From Agromyces sp. H17E-10 (GTDB taxonomy: Bacteria > Actinomycetota > Actinomycetes > Actinomycetales > Microbacteriaceae), in assembly GCF_022919715.1 (NCBI RefSeq), contig NZ_CP095042.1:992001-1056000 (forward strand): 64,000 bases of DNA, written 5' to 3'. The notes beneath the pieces are model-generated. The model saw nothing but the letters and a program-made list of their open reading frames with translations, was not told the origin of the DNA and did not search any database. Positions 41,468-50,253 of the stretch are shown in pieces. Position numbers and translations under genes: made by a program. Position 1 is the first letter of the stretch. Each line of letters opens with the position of its first letter.

Positions 41468-42222
41468 ATGCCGATCACCGACGACGTCGATCTCGAAGCC
41501 CTGCCCCCGGACTCGCCTCCGCGTGGGACGTCGTCGACACCTCGACCAGGCGTGGCCGCAAGCCGGCGCACACCGTGGATGAGATCGTCGCGGCCGCGAT
41601 GGACCTGGCCGACGGCGAAGGAATCGCCGCGGCATCCCTGCCGAAGGTGGCGGCGCGCATCGGCGTCACGACCAACGCCCTCTATCGCTACGTCGACTCC
41701 AAGGAGGAGCTCGTCGTACTGGTCGCCGACCGGGCGTGGGGCGCGGCTCCCGAGCTGCCCGCCGACGACTGGCGCGCCGCGGCGACGACGTGGTCGCAGC
41801 GCCTGCACGAGCGATTCATCGCGCGCCCGTGGCTGCTCGACGTGCCCACGACGCTTCCGCTGACTCCGCACACCGCAGCCTGGCTCGACGTGCTGATCGT
41901 CGGACTCGGGCCGGCCGGTCTGCCGTCGAACGAGGTGCTGTACTCGGCCTACCTGCTCGACAGCCACGCACGGTATGACGCGAATCTCCGCCGCAACGCC
42001 CCGACTCCGCCCGCCCTGAGCGTGACGCATCCCGACCGGCGACGAGCCGTGCGCGGCTTCCTCGACGTCCAGCTGCGCGCCCGCGGGCTCGACGCGGTGG
42101 CCGACGTCATGCGCGACCCGGCATTCGTCGGTGACGCGACTTCGCCCGACGGGTTCGAGTTCGGGCTGGCGCGCATCCTCGACGGCATCGAGGCGCATGT
42201 CGCGGGCGGGCGGGGGCGGTAG
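41468..42222 (+). pseudogene. TetR family regulator, apparent -1 frameshift near the N-terminus
   Basis: From ATG 41468 the frame reads MPITDDVDLEALPP, then departs. The conserved TetR helix-turn-helix (RRGRKPAHTVDEIVAAAMDLADGEG, GVTTNALYRYVDSKEELV) continues in another frame to 42222. Adding one C to the CCCCC at 41504-41508 would give LEALPPGLASAWDVVDTSTRRGRKPAH, an unbroken 252-residue TetR protein. As it stands, translation could only start at GTG 41575, losing the region just before the first HTH helices. Probably a sequence error, possibly a real mutation. Controls the divergent membrane protein and/or the following phosphoesterase. Confidence 0.85.
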
Positions 42223-42226
42223 GCGC

Positions 42227-42844
42227 ATGCGCAGACCGTTCATGACCGGCTCCCGCCAGCTCGAGTCGCTCGAGGGCCAGCAGTATCTGGTGCTGCGTCC
42301 CACCGGCGCCGTCGCCGAGTTCTACGACGCCGAGCAATCGGCGCTGCTGCGAGGCCTGCCTGCCTCGATCACCCACCCCGATGCCGGACACGTGACGCTG
42401 CGCGGGTTCTTCGAGCCCGAGCGGGTCGACGCGCTGCGCTCTGCACTCGCAGCATGGGCCGCGAAGCAGCCGCCGGTCGACGTGCGCGTTCGTGCGATCG
42501 ACGGGTTCCCGCCGCCGTTCCAGGTGATCATCGCGCGCGCCGAGCGCTCGCCATCGCTCGTCGACGCCTACGCGAGCCTGACCACCGCCCTGGATGCGAC
42601 GGACTTCGACCGCATCGGCGAGCTCCCGCTCGACGAGTGGGTGTTCCACATGTCGCTGGCGTACGCGGGCACGCTCGACGAACGCGCGTGGGGCGACACG
42701 CTCGAGCGCCGCCGGCGCGAAATCGCCGATGGGCCGGCAGAGACCATCGCCGAGGTCGAGTTCGTCTGGTATCGAGCCGGCGTCGAACACGCCGAGGTGC
42801 TGCCGCTCGGCTCCAAAACGGCTCTCGCTGCCGAGCTTGATTGA
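42227..42844 (+). CDS. 2H phosphoesterase / 2'-5' RNA ligase-like protein
   Basis: A 205-residue protein with two H-x-T/S motifs about 100 residues apart: AGHVTLRGFF and FHMSLAYAG, the two catalytic histidine motifs of the 2H family, which includes RNA ligases and cyclic phosphodiesterases. It starts 4 bp after the TetR stop, so it is likely in one operon. ATG 42242 is an alternative start. Substrate unknown. Confidence 0.82.
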   Translation: MRRPFMTGSRQLESLEGQQYLVLRPTGAVAEFYDAEQSALLRGLPASITHPDAGHVTLRGFFEPERVDALRSALAAWAAKQPPVDVRVRAIDGFPPPFQVIIARAERSPSLVDAYASLTTALDATDFDRIGELPLDEWVFHMSLAYAGTLDERAWGDTLERRRREIADGPAETIAEVEFVWYRAGVEHAEVLPLGSKTALAAELD

Positions 42845-42969
42845 GCCCGCCGTCACCGCCCTCTCGGTCACGGCGAGCACCCCGCGCAGCATGCCCGCTC
42901 GGTGCCCACGTCGTTATTCATCCGCGGTGGAATGAGCGGCCCGAGGTCGTAGATGCGAGGATCGAACGC

Positions 42970-43641
42970 ATGCCGACGACCCCGCCGCCGACGCCCACGC
43001 CGATCGACCTCGACACCTGGCCGCGCCGCGAGGCGTTCGAGCACTACCGGCACCGCGTGCCGTGCACCTACGCGATGACGGTCGAGCTCGACGTCACCGC
43101 GTTCGTCGCCGCCCTGCGCGCAGCATCCCGCAAGACCTACCCGTCGCAGATCTGGGCGATCGCGAACGTCGTGAACCGGCACGCCGAGTTCCGCATGACG
43201 CTCACCGACGACGGCGCACCCGCCACGTGGCCGGTCGTGCACCCGGCATTCACGGTGTTCAATCCCGAGCGGGAGACCTTCGCCGCCGTGTCGGTGCCGT
43301 ACGACGCCGACTTCGCGAGCTTCCACGACGCTGCGGTCGAGGTGCTCGCGTCCGCGGCCACCGCGACCGAGATGTTCCCGCAAGGTGGGCTGCCCGCGAA
43401 CGGCTTCGACGTCTCGAGCATCCCCTGGACGAGCTTCACCGGGTTCACCCTGCAGATCGACGGCGGGTCGAACCACTTCGCGCCGATCTTCACGCTCGGG
43501 CGGTACGTCGAGCGTGGCGGCCGTACCCTCCTGCCGCTCGCCGTGCAGATCCACCACGCCTCGGCCGACGGGTTCCACACCGCTCGACTCGTCGGCGAGC
43601 TCGAACAGCTCTTCGCCGATCCCTCATGGGTCGCCGCCTGA
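42970..43641 (+). CDS. Chloramphenicol acetyltransferase-like protein (type A CAT fold)
   Basis: A 223-residue protein of the class A CAT family: EAFEHYRHRVPCTYAMTVELDVT at the N-terminus, SIPWTSFTGFTLQIDGG in the middle and the catalytic region QIHHASADGFHTARLV near the C-terminus. The catalytic His and Asp of the HHxxxDGFH motif are kept; the usual VC in between is SA. It may transfer acetyl groups to chloramphenicol or to another alcohol. Length agrees with the family (about 220). Confidence 0.88.
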   Translation: MPTTPPPTPTPIDLDTWPRREAFEHYRHRVPCTYAMTVELDVTAFVAALRAASRKTYPSQIWAIANVVNRHAEFRMTLTDDGAPATWPVVHPAFTVFNPERETFAAVSVPYDADFASFHDAAVEVLASAATATEMFPQGGLPANGFDVSSIPWTSFTGFTLQIDGGSNHFAPIFTLGRYVERGGRTLLPLAVQIHHASADGFHTARLVGELEQLFADPSWVAA

Positions 43642-43714
43642 CGGGTGCGTGACACGGCCGCGCACCGCGCGTAGCGTGTCCGGCAGCAACGCCACGCCGG
43701 ACGAGGGGGTGCCC

Positions 43715-44902
43715 GTGACGGTTCCCGATCGCGATCCATCCCGCGCGCACTGGATGGAGCTCTTCTTTGACCTGATCTTCGTGGCGCTCGTGGGGCAGCT
43801 CGCGCACGGACTGCAGGAGCATCCGACGGTGTCGGGGCTGCTGCTGTTCGTCGCCCTGTTCGCCTCGGTGTGGTGGTCGTGGGTGAACCTGACCTTCACG
43901 GTCAACGTGATGCCCTGGCTCACCCGCCGGCAGCTCGCGCTCGTGATGCTCGCCGCGATGATCTCGGTCGGCGCGATCGCGGTCGCCGCGCCCGAGGCCA
44001 CGGGCGAGCGCGCGTGGCTCTTCGCGGCCGGCAACGCCGCACTGCGATTCGTGCTGCTCGGGCTCTGGATCGCCGTGTCGTGGCGCACGGGCGGCACGGC
44101 GTCGCGGGTGCGGGTGCTCGCCTACAACGGCGCGACCGCCCTCATCTGGCTCGTCTCGATCTGGGTGCCGGTGCCATGGATGTTCGCGCTCTGGGGCCTC
44201 GCCATCGTCGTCGAGGTTGCCCTGCTCGTCACGAGCAGCCGCAGCTGGGCCGACCGCGTGCTGCCGAACATGAACACAGAGCACCTCTCGGAGCGATTCG
44301 GCCTGCTCGTGGTGATCGTGCTCGGCGAGTCGGTGCTCGTATGCGTCGCGACGCTGAGCGGGCACTGGGGCGCCGCCGAAGGCGTCACCGCCGCGCTCGG
44401 CCTGTGCGTCATCTCGATGCTCGCGTGGTCGTTCTTCATGTACGGCACCGACGCCATGCGCACCGGCCTCGACGCGCTGCGCGAGGCGGGCGACTTCCGG
44501 GCGATCCGCGACACCGTCGGGTTCCTGCCCTTCCTGATCGTCGTCGGCGTGACCGCGATCTCGGGTGCGCTCGCCGCGGCGATCGCCCATCCGCACGAGC
44601 CGCTGCCCGAGGCATCCGTACTCGCCCTCGCCGGCGGCATCGCGATCTTCTACGCGACGAACGCGATCGTCTCGCTGCGGTTCGGCCGGCCGTTGCGCGC
44701 GGTGCTCGGCTGGGCGGTGCCCGCGCTGCTGCTCACGGCCGCGCTCGGACTCGCGAGCCTCGTGCTCGACGCGCAGCTCGCGATCGCCGCGGCGGCCGTC
44801 GTGCTCGGGGTGATCGTCGCGATCTCCGAGCTCACCAATCGACGCAAGCGCGCGGTCGGGCCCGGTACCGAGGCGGGACTGCCGGTCACGCCGACGGGTT
44901 GA
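43715..44902 (+). CDS. LtrA family membrane protein (intact)
   Basis: A 395-residue polytopic protein with about eleven hydrophobic segments. LtrA landmarks are WMELFFDLIFVALVGQLAHGL near the start, WWSWVNLTFTVN, and HLSERFGLLVVIVLGESVLV in the middle. The GTG at 43715 is preferred to the in-frame GTG at 43709 because GAGGGG lies about 6 nt upstream. Function of the family unknown; compare the frameshifted copy at 13840. Confidence 0.88.
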   Translation: MTVPDRDPSRAHWMELFFDLIFVALVGQLAHGLQEHPTVSGLLLFVALFASVWWSWVNLTFTVNVMPWLTRRQLALVMLAAMISVGAIAVAAPEATGERAWLFAAGNAALRFVLLGLWIAVSWRTGGTASRVRVLAYNGATALIWLVSIWVPVPWMFALWGLAIVVEVALLVTSSRSWADRVLPNMNTEHLSERFGLLVVIVLGESVLVCVATLSGHWGAAEGVTAALGLCVISMLAWSFFMYGTDAMRTGLDALREAGDFRAIRDTVGFLPFLIVVGVTAISGALAAAIAHPHEPLPEASVLALAGGIAIFYATNAIVSLRFGRPLRAVLGWAVPALLLTAALGLASLVLDAQLAIAAAAVVLGVIVAISELTNRRKRAVGPGTEAGLPVTPTG

Positions 44903-44950
44903 GCGCGCCACGCATCGGCCCGAGCCGCGCGCCGGGCCGCATCGGCGCCC

Positions 44951-46027
44951 TCAGTCGGTGCCGGCCACCTGCACCCGCGCCTCGAGCCCGAGGAACCGCC
45001 CGTAGCGCGCCGCCGCGTCGTCGATCGCCTCGCGCTCGTACCGAGCGAGCGCGCGATGCGGATGCAGCGCGAAGGTGACCGCCTTCGCGTTGACGGTGCG
45101 CTTCATGGCGGCCAGCAGTTGCCCGTCGACGAGCGCCATGCCGATCGCCGTCTCACGCTCGCGCGGCACGATGCCCTCGCCGTCGAGCACCCAGCGCGAG
45201 TCCTGGTAGCCGCGGTACATCTCGTCGAGGACCTGCAGCAAATGACCCTCGGGTTCGGCGGGCCCCGCCGGTGGTGTCTCACCCATCGCGTGCCAGTAGG
45301 TGCGCCCATCGTGCTCGAACGACTCGAGCCGGTCGGCGACCGCCGCGATGCCGCGGCGCGCGTCGGTCACCGTGAGCGTGGCCCAGTAGGCGAGGTCCCG
45401 TTCGGTCGCCGGTCCGTGAGCGAGGCAGTACCGCAGCGCGAGCTCGGCGAGCGCCTCGTCGCGATCGAGCCCGCGTCCGCCCGAGACGCGCTCGCTCAGG
45501 AGTGCATACGTATGCTCGCCGTCGCGCGGCGCGCCGCTGCAGACGAGCCCCGTCATCTCGAGCCGCCCGACGACCAGCATGAGCTGCTGCCCGGTCAGCT
45601 CGAACCCCTGCTCGGCCAGCGCTGCGCCCAACTCGGCTCGGGTGCGGTCGGATGCCGCGCCCAATGTGGCCTCGACCGCGTCGGCGAGCGCGGAGAAGTG
45701 CTCGGCGAGCGGCTTCAACTGCTGGTCGAACACCGGCAGCACGCGCGGCGCGGTGAGCTCGGTGAGCCAGCGCACGTCGTCGGCGTGCACGTAGTGCCAG
45801 GTCGGCCGCAGGACGTGCGTGCGGATGACCCGCCCGCCCGCGAGCGCTCCGGCGAGATCTCCGACGCTCGGGTCGCTCGTGCGTGTCGCGACCGCCCACG
45901 CCGACTGCGCCGGGTTCTCGGCCTGCACGGCGAGGAGTGATCGCACGACCGACTCCGCCCCGTCGAGCGGCGCGGCGAGCGACTGTGAGCGCAGCCGCCA
46001 TCGGGCGAGGTCGCGATCGGTGATCAT
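44951..46027 (-). CDS. HTH_42 winged-helix protein, AlkZ/AlkX-like DNA glycosylase family
   Basis: A 358-residue member of the HTH_42 family, which includes DNA glycosylases that unhook crosslinks or resist azinomycin. LLAVQAENPAQSAWAVATR near residues 31-49 is the position of the catalytic Q-x-Q or Q-x-D motif; here it reads Q-A-E (Gln35, Glu37). RPTWHYVHADDVRWL and a C-terminal WVLDGEGIVPRE follow. Whether it is an active glycosylase is unclear. Confidence 0.85.
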   Translation of the reverse strand: MITDRDLARWRLRSQSLAAPLDGAESVVRSLLAVQAENPAQSAWAVATRTSDPSVGDLAGALAGGRVIRTHVLRPTWHYVHADDVRWLTELTAPRVLPVFDQQLKPLAEHFSALADAVEATLGAASDRTRAELGAALAEQGFELTGQQLMLVVGRLEMTGLVCSGAPRDGEHTYALLSERVSGGRGLDRDEALAELALRYCLAHGPATERDLAYWATLTVTDARRGIAAVADRLESFEHDGRTYWHAMGETPPAGPAEPEGHLLQVLDEMYRGYQDSRWVLDGEGIVPRERETAIGMALVDGQLLAAMKRTVNAKAVTFALHPHRALARYEREAIDDAAARYGRFLGLEARVQVAGTD

Positions 46028-46097
46028 GCTCCGAGCGTACGGCGGGCCGGTGTCGATCGGTCTCGACGCTGCCGGCCGCGAGGCACTGCGACGGAGA

Positions 46098-46391
46098 TCA
46101 CTCCCGCCGACCGGACCACCGAATGAGCGAGATCAAGCCGTACACGAGGCCCGCCACGACGAGTGCGACACCGCCGAGCGAGAAGGCGAACTCCGCGGGG
46201 GTCGTGTAGTCGACGCCGCCGTTGACGTCGACGTCGTGGATGCGAGGCAGTTGAATCAGGAACGTGACCGCGATCACCACGATCCCGAGAACGACCGCAC
46301 CGATCGAGACGAGCCCATGGGGAAATCGCTTCAAACTCGCACCTCCCGGTCGCAGTGACATCAGACCATGCTCATCCCAGTCGGCGTTCAT
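46098..46391 (-). CDS. Small two-helix membrane protein
   Basis: A 97-residue protein with two hydrophobic helices (SIGAVVLGIVVIAVTFLIQLP and FAFSLGGVALVVAGLVYGLI) and a polar loop. Other starts (46361, 46424) are possible; no strong SD is seen. Family unknown. Confidence 0.55.
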   Translation of the reverse strand: MNADWDEHGLMSLRPGGASLKRFPHGLVSIGAVVLGIVVIAVTFLIQLPRIHDVDVNGGVDYTTPAEFAFSLGGVALVVAGLVYGLISLIRWSGRRE

Positions 46392-46448
46392 GGCAACCGC
46401 CGTCCGGTACATGCCCATGATCACGAGCTCTCCGGACGACCCGCCCGA

Positions 46449-47123
46449 TCACGCCCAGCCCGCGAGGTGCGGCACCTGCTCGACGACGAGCGCGCCGGCG
46501 AGCACGATCATCGCCGCCCCCGACACCCGTGAGACGACCTTCATCGCCGACGGCCGCAAGCGAAGCACGGCTCGCGCGCCGAACCCGACGACGGTGTAGA
46601 CGAGGGCGCAGCAGCCGACGAAGATCAGCCCGAGCACGGCGAGCTGCACGGGGATCGGCCACGACCCCGAGTCATCCGTGAACTGCGGCAGCAGCACCAC
46701 GAGCACGAGCAGGCCCTTCGGATTCAGCCCGCTGACGCCCGCGCCCTGCGCGAGGCGCAGCCACGGGCGGTCGGATGCCGCGACCGGCGCCGGGCCGGCG
46801 CTCGCGTCCAGCTCCGCTCGCCCATCCGTCGCGGCGGCGACGACCGGCGGATCGCGCAGCACCCGCACGCCGAGGTAGACGAGGTAGGCGGCCGCCGAGA
46901 ACGTGAGCACGACGATCACCCACGGCACCGCGGCGACGGCGGCACCGACGCCCACCGCGACGGCGGCCACTACGACGAGGTACCCGAGCAGCACGCCCGC
47001 GATCGGCGGCAGGATGCTGCGGCCGCTCGTGCCCGCGGCGATGAGGTAGGCCCAGTCGGGGCCGGGCAGCAGCACCATGAGCGTCATCATGACCGAGCAC
47101 GCGACGAGCAGCTGTACGTCCAT
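46449..47123 (-). CDS. LysE family amino-acid exporter
   Basis: A 224-residue protein with six hydrophobic segments, the LysE/RhtB layout: VMMTLMVLLPGPDWAYLIAAGTSGR at the start (the conserved PGP), GLNPKGLLVLVVLLPQF in the middle. Exports amino acids or similar across the membrane. Divergent from an Lrp/AsnC regulator gene, the usual control pair, with a 104-bp shared promoter region. Confidence 0.92.
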   Translation of the reverse strand: MDVQLLVACSVMMTLMVLLPGPDWAYLIAAGTSGRSILPPIAGVLLGYLVVVAAVAVGVGAAVAAVPWVIVVLTFSAAAYLVYLGVRVLRDPPVVAAATDGRAELDASAGPAPVAASDRPWLRLAQGAGVSGLNPKGLLVLVVLLPQFTDDSGSWPIPVQLAVLGLIFVGCCALVYTVVGFGARAVLRLRPSAMKVVSRVSGAAMIVLAGALVVEQVPHLAGWA

Positions 47124-47227
47124 TCCGGGGCCTCCTTCATTCGGGCCCCTCGAACGTATGCGACTCGCGTTGGAAGCCGCTGCCGAATTCAGCCCGACGC
47201 AGCACCTGTCGTGGAAGAATCCACCCC

Positions 47228-47680
47228 ATGGACGCCACTGATCGGAAAATCCTTGCCGAACTCCAGCTGGACGGCCGGCTGAGTCTCACCGAGCTCGCCG
47301 ACCGGGTGCAGCTCAGCATGTCGCCGACGCACCGCCGGTTGCGCGCGCTCGAGGAGTCGGGCGCGATCACCGGATACCGAGCCGTGATCGACGCCGACCG
47401 GGTCGGGCTCGGCTTCGGCGCGCTCGTCTTCGTCACGATGGAGCAGGCGAACCGCGCCACGGTGCCGGCGTTCGATGCCGCCGTCGCCGAGATCCCCGAG
47501 GTGATCCAGGCGCTGCGCCTCTTCGGCGATCCCGACTACCTGCTGCGCGTCGCGGTGCCCGACCTCGCCGCGTACCAGCGATTGTGGGACGAACGCCTCT
47601 CGGCGCTCCCCGGCGTGCGCCGGGTCGCCTCCACGCTCGTCATGAAGACCATCGTCGACGACCGGCCGCTGCCGATCTGA
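47228..47680 (+). CDS. Lrp/AsnC family transcriptional regulator
   Basis: A 150-residue regulator: N-terminal HTH (DATDRKILAELQLDGRLSLTELADRVQLSMSPTHRRLRALEESGAITGY) and C-terminal RAM ligand-binding domain (IQALRLFGDPDYLLRVAVPD). Probably activates the divergent LysE gene when its amino-acid ligand accumulates. Confidence 0.93.
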   Translation: MDATDRKILAELQLDGRLSLTELADRVQLSMSPTHRRLRALEESGAITGYRAVIDADRVGLGFGALVFVTMEQANRATVPAFDAAVAEIPEVIQALRLFGDPDYLLRVAVPDLAAYQRLWDERLSALPGVRRVASTLVMKTIVDDRPLPI

Positions 47681-47739
47681 CGCCGTTCTCAGCGGCAGCC
47701 CGGATGCCGCGACCCGACGCCGTTCCTAGGCTCGCGCGC

Positions 47740-49056
47740 ATGAACATCGAGATCCCGGCAGCGTCGCCGGGCGCAGCCACCGCGCACACGTATCTCTTCG
47801 CCCTCGCCGACGGCGGCGGCACGGTGCCCGTTGAACTCGGGGTGGTGCGTCGGCTCGTGGAGCGCGGCCACCGCGTCACGGCGATCGTCGACGCCAGCAT
47901 GCTCGAGGCGGCGCGCCGCACCGGTGCCACGGTGCGCACCTGGAGCGCGGTGCCGACCGACGCGTACCGCGACTGGGCGATCCGCAACCCGCTCGAGCTC
48001 GCCCGCGGCATGGCCGACCACTACCTCTCGGGCCCCGCGGCCGGACACGCGCACGACACCCTCGCGGCGATCGGCGCCGATCACCCCGACCTCGTCGTCA
48101 CCACGTTCTTCACCCTCGGCGCGATGATCGGGGCGGAAGCCCGCGGCATCCCGTTCGACGTGCTCATGCCGAACGTCTACATCGCGCCCGTCGCAGGCCG
48201 GCCGCCGGGCGGCGCGGGCATGAAGCCGATGCGCGGCGCCTTCGGGTCGTTTCGCGACCGCGCAGCGAACGCCATGACGAGCCGGTTGCTCGACGGGTAC
48301 ACGCTGCCTGCGCTCAACGAGACACGCGCGCGATACGGACTCGCGCCGATCGGCACCACCTGGGAGCAGGTGCACCACGCCCGGCGCGAGCTCGTGCTCA
48401 CCTCGGCCGAGTTCGACTTCGCAGGCGAGTTCGGGCCGAACGTGCGCTACGTGGGCCCCGTGCTCGACGACCCCGCCTGGGCGGCCGACCCCGCGTGGAC
48501 GCCGCCGCCCGGTGATGACCCGCTCGTGCTCGTGGCGATGTCGTCGACGTTCCAGAACCAGACCGACTGCCTCCAGCGCATCGCCGATGCGCTCGGCACG
48601 TTGCCAGTGCGCGGACTCGTCACGACCGGCCCCGCAGTCGAGCCCGAGGCACTCCACGCTCCGGCGAACGTCGTCGTCGAGGCATCCGCCCCGCATGCCG
48701 CGGCCATGCGCGACGCGGCCGTCGTCGTGACGCACGGCGGGCACGGCACGGTCATGAAGGCGTTGGCCGCGGGCTGCCCGCTCGTCGTGCTGCACCACGG
48801 CCGCGACCAGGTCGACAACGCCGTGCGGGTCACCGCACGGGGCGCCGGCCTAACCGTGCCTCGCCAGGCCTCGTCAGCGCGCATCGCCGAGGCGGTCGCC
48901 GACGTGCTCGGGGACGAGCGCTTGCGGCTCGCGGCGGAGCGACTCGGCACCGCGATCAGACGGGATGCCGCAAGCGGCGCCCTGCTCGACGAACTCGAGC
49001 GGATCGACGCGAACCGGGCGCCGGTGGAGCCGCCTGCAGGCGCCCGCCGCACCTGA
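47740..49056 (+). CDS. UGT/GT1-type glycosyltransferase
   Basis: A 438-residue GT-B protein of the MGT/UGT type. The C-terminal nucleotide-sugar site reads VVVTHGGHGTVMKALAAGCPLVVLHHGRDQVDNAVRV, the typical HGGxGT/DQ motif. The N-terminal half binds the acceptor (GHRVTAIVDASMLEAARRTGATV). Such enzymes glycosylate small hydrophobic molecules such as macrolides. No biosynthetic cluster surrounds it. Confidence 0.88.
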   Translation: MNIEIPAASPGAATAHTYLFALADGGGTVPVELGVVRRLVERGHRVTAIVDASMLEAARRTGATVRTWSAVPTDAYRDWAIRNPLELARGMADHYLSGPAAGHAHDTLAAIGADHPDLVVTTFFTLGAMIGAEARGIPFDVLMPNVYIAPVAGRPPGGAGMKPMRGAFGSFRDRAANAMTSRLLDGYTLPALNETRARYGLAPIGTTWEQVHHARRELVLTSAEFDFAGEFGPNVRYVGPVLDDPAWAADPAWTPPPGDDPLVLVAMSSTFQNQTDCLQRIADALGTLPVRGLVTTGPAVEPEALHAPANVVVEASAPHAAAMRDAAVVVTHGGHGTVMKALAAGCPLVVLHHGRDQVDNAVRVTARGAGLTVPRQASSARIAEAVADVLGDERLRLAAERLGTAIRRDAASGALLDELERIDANRAPVEPPAGARRT

Positions 49057-49077
49057 CGCACGGCCCGGGCGGCGGGC

Positions 49078-49239
49078 TCAGCGCCCGAAGATGCGGGCGA
49101 AGAACCCGGTCGACGGCTCGTTCTCGTGACCCGCGCAGCGCTCGTTGCGGGGCACGGCGCGCATCACCTGGTCGACGTGCTGGCCGCAGCCCGACCACGT
49201 CGTCTTGCCGCACTTGCGACACGTCACGGCACTGCACAT
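49078..49239 (-). CDS. 53-residue zinc-ribbon protein
   Basis: A very small protein with four or five cysteines: MCSAVTCRKCGKTTWSGCGQHV and NERCAGH, consistent with a zinc ribbon. ATG 49239 has GGAGG 6 nt upstream. Homologous small proteins are common in actinobacteria; function unknown. Confidence 0.8.
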   Translation of the reverse strand: MCSAVTCRKCGKTTWSGCGQHVDQVMRAVPRNERCAGHENEPSTGFFARIFGR

Positions 49240-49339
49240 GGGATTCCTCCAGGGGTTCGGGTGAGGGGCGAGCCGGGCGCTCGCAACCCACTCAAAACAA
49301 TACCCCGGGGGTATCTGGGAAACTGCGGGGAACGCAGCC

Positions 49340-49657
49340 TCACAACCCCTCCGCGATCTCCTTGATCGCGGCGAGGCGACGCTCCCATTCACGGCCGACG
49401 GCGTCGAGACGGGCGGCGGTCGCACTGAGCTCGGCGCCGAGCACGCGATAGCGCACCTCGCGGCCGACCCGCACGGGCTCGACCAGGCCGACCTCCGCGA
49501 GCACCGCGAGGTGCTTGGCGATCGCCTGGCGGGTCACGGGCAAGCGCTCGGCGAGGGCCGACGCCGAAGCGTCGCCCTCGCCGAGCGCCGCGAGGATGCT
49601 CCAGCGCGTCTCGTCGCCCAAGGCGGCGAACACGGGAACCAGCGTCGCTGAGCTCAT
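49340..49657 (-). CDS. ArsR family transcriptional regulator
   Basis: A 105-residue winged-helix regulator (VFAALGDETRWSILAALGEG, ALAERLPVTRQAIAKHLAVLAEVGLVEPVRVGREVRYRV). No metal-binding cysteines are present, so it belongs to the metal-independent group that accompanies SRPBCC genes. Its ATG overlaps the SRPBCC stop by 4 nt. The paired operators at 50193-50242 precede the operon, implying autoregulation; the same operators at 16533-16583 suggest a second target. Confidence 0.92.
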   Translation of the reverse strand: MSSATLVPVFAALGDETRWSILAALGEGDASASALAERLPVTRQAIAKHLAVLAEVGLVEPVRVGREVRYRVLGAELSATAARLDAVGREWERRLAAIKEIAEGL

Positions 49658-50136
49658 GCTTCGCCCTCGAGCAGGGCGACGAGCTTGTCGAGCTCTTCGA
49701 CCCAGCCCTGCGCGTGGTCGGCCATGTTCGACGCCGGGTTGCTCGTGCGGTCGAAGCCGGTCTCGACGACCGTGAGCTCGGTGCCGCCGTCGACCTCGTC
49801 GAGGGTGAATGTGAAGACCGTCGTCGTCGCCTCGTCGACGACGTCGGGCCGGCGGTCGGCCGCGTCGTCGTTGCCCCAGCGGTACGAGACCGAGCGCGGG
49901 GCGTCGATCGCCTCGACGCGCAGCGGGATCACGCCGTACCCCTCGAACGTCATCGCGCCCGTGGCGCCGACCCCCGCGCCGTCGAGCACCGTCCGCCCGA
50001 ACCATCGCGAGATGTGCTCGGGCTCGGTGACGGCACGCCAGACCTTCTCGAGGGGGGCGGCGATGCGGATCGTCCGTCGTACCGTGAAGGCGCCTTCGTC
50101 GATGACGGATGCTTCGTTGTCGGTCATGCTCACCAT
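49654..50136 (-). CDS. SRPBCC (AHSA1/ATPase activator-like) domain protein
   Basis: A 160-residue START-like protein: VRRTIRIAAPLEKVWRAVTEPEHISRWFG, VFTFTLDEVDGGTELTVVETGF, MADHAQGWVEELDKLVALLEGEA. These bind hydrophobic ligands in a deep cavity. First gene of the ArsR operon; ATG 50136 has AAGGAG 7 nt upstream. Together they form the widespread AHSA1-ArsR module whose ligand is unknown. Confidence 0.9.
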   Translation of the reverse strand: MVSMTDNEASVIDEGAFTVRRTIRIAAPLEKVWRAVTEPEHISRWFGRTVLDGAGVGATGAMTFEGYGVIPLRVEAIDAPRSVSYRWGNDDAADRRPDVVDEATTTVFTFTLDEVDGGTELTVVETGFDRTSNPASNMADHAQGWVEELDKLVALLEGEA

Positions 50137-50192
50137 GATCGCGCTCCTTCCAGCGGATGCTGAGTGGATGTCGCGGCGATCGAATGATCACC

Positions 50193-50242
50193 TGCAACCC
50201 AATAGTTGCATGATCCATCACAGAGCGCAACCGCAGAGTTGC
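50193..50242. promoter_or_regulatory. Pair of ArsR-type operators upstream of the SRPBCC-ArsR operon
   Basis: TGCAACCCAATAGTTGCA (50193-50210) and GCAACCGCAGAGTTGC (50227-50242), centres 33 bp apart. Matches the pair at 16533-16583 in sequence and arrangement. Confidence 0.78.
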
Positions 50243-50253
50243 ATTTCTTCGGA

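Noticed and set aside
41441..41863. 140-residue open frame covering the start of the TetR gene
   Set aside because: Only its first 14 or so residues after ATG 41468 belong to the TetR protein; the rest is out of frame after the missing C.
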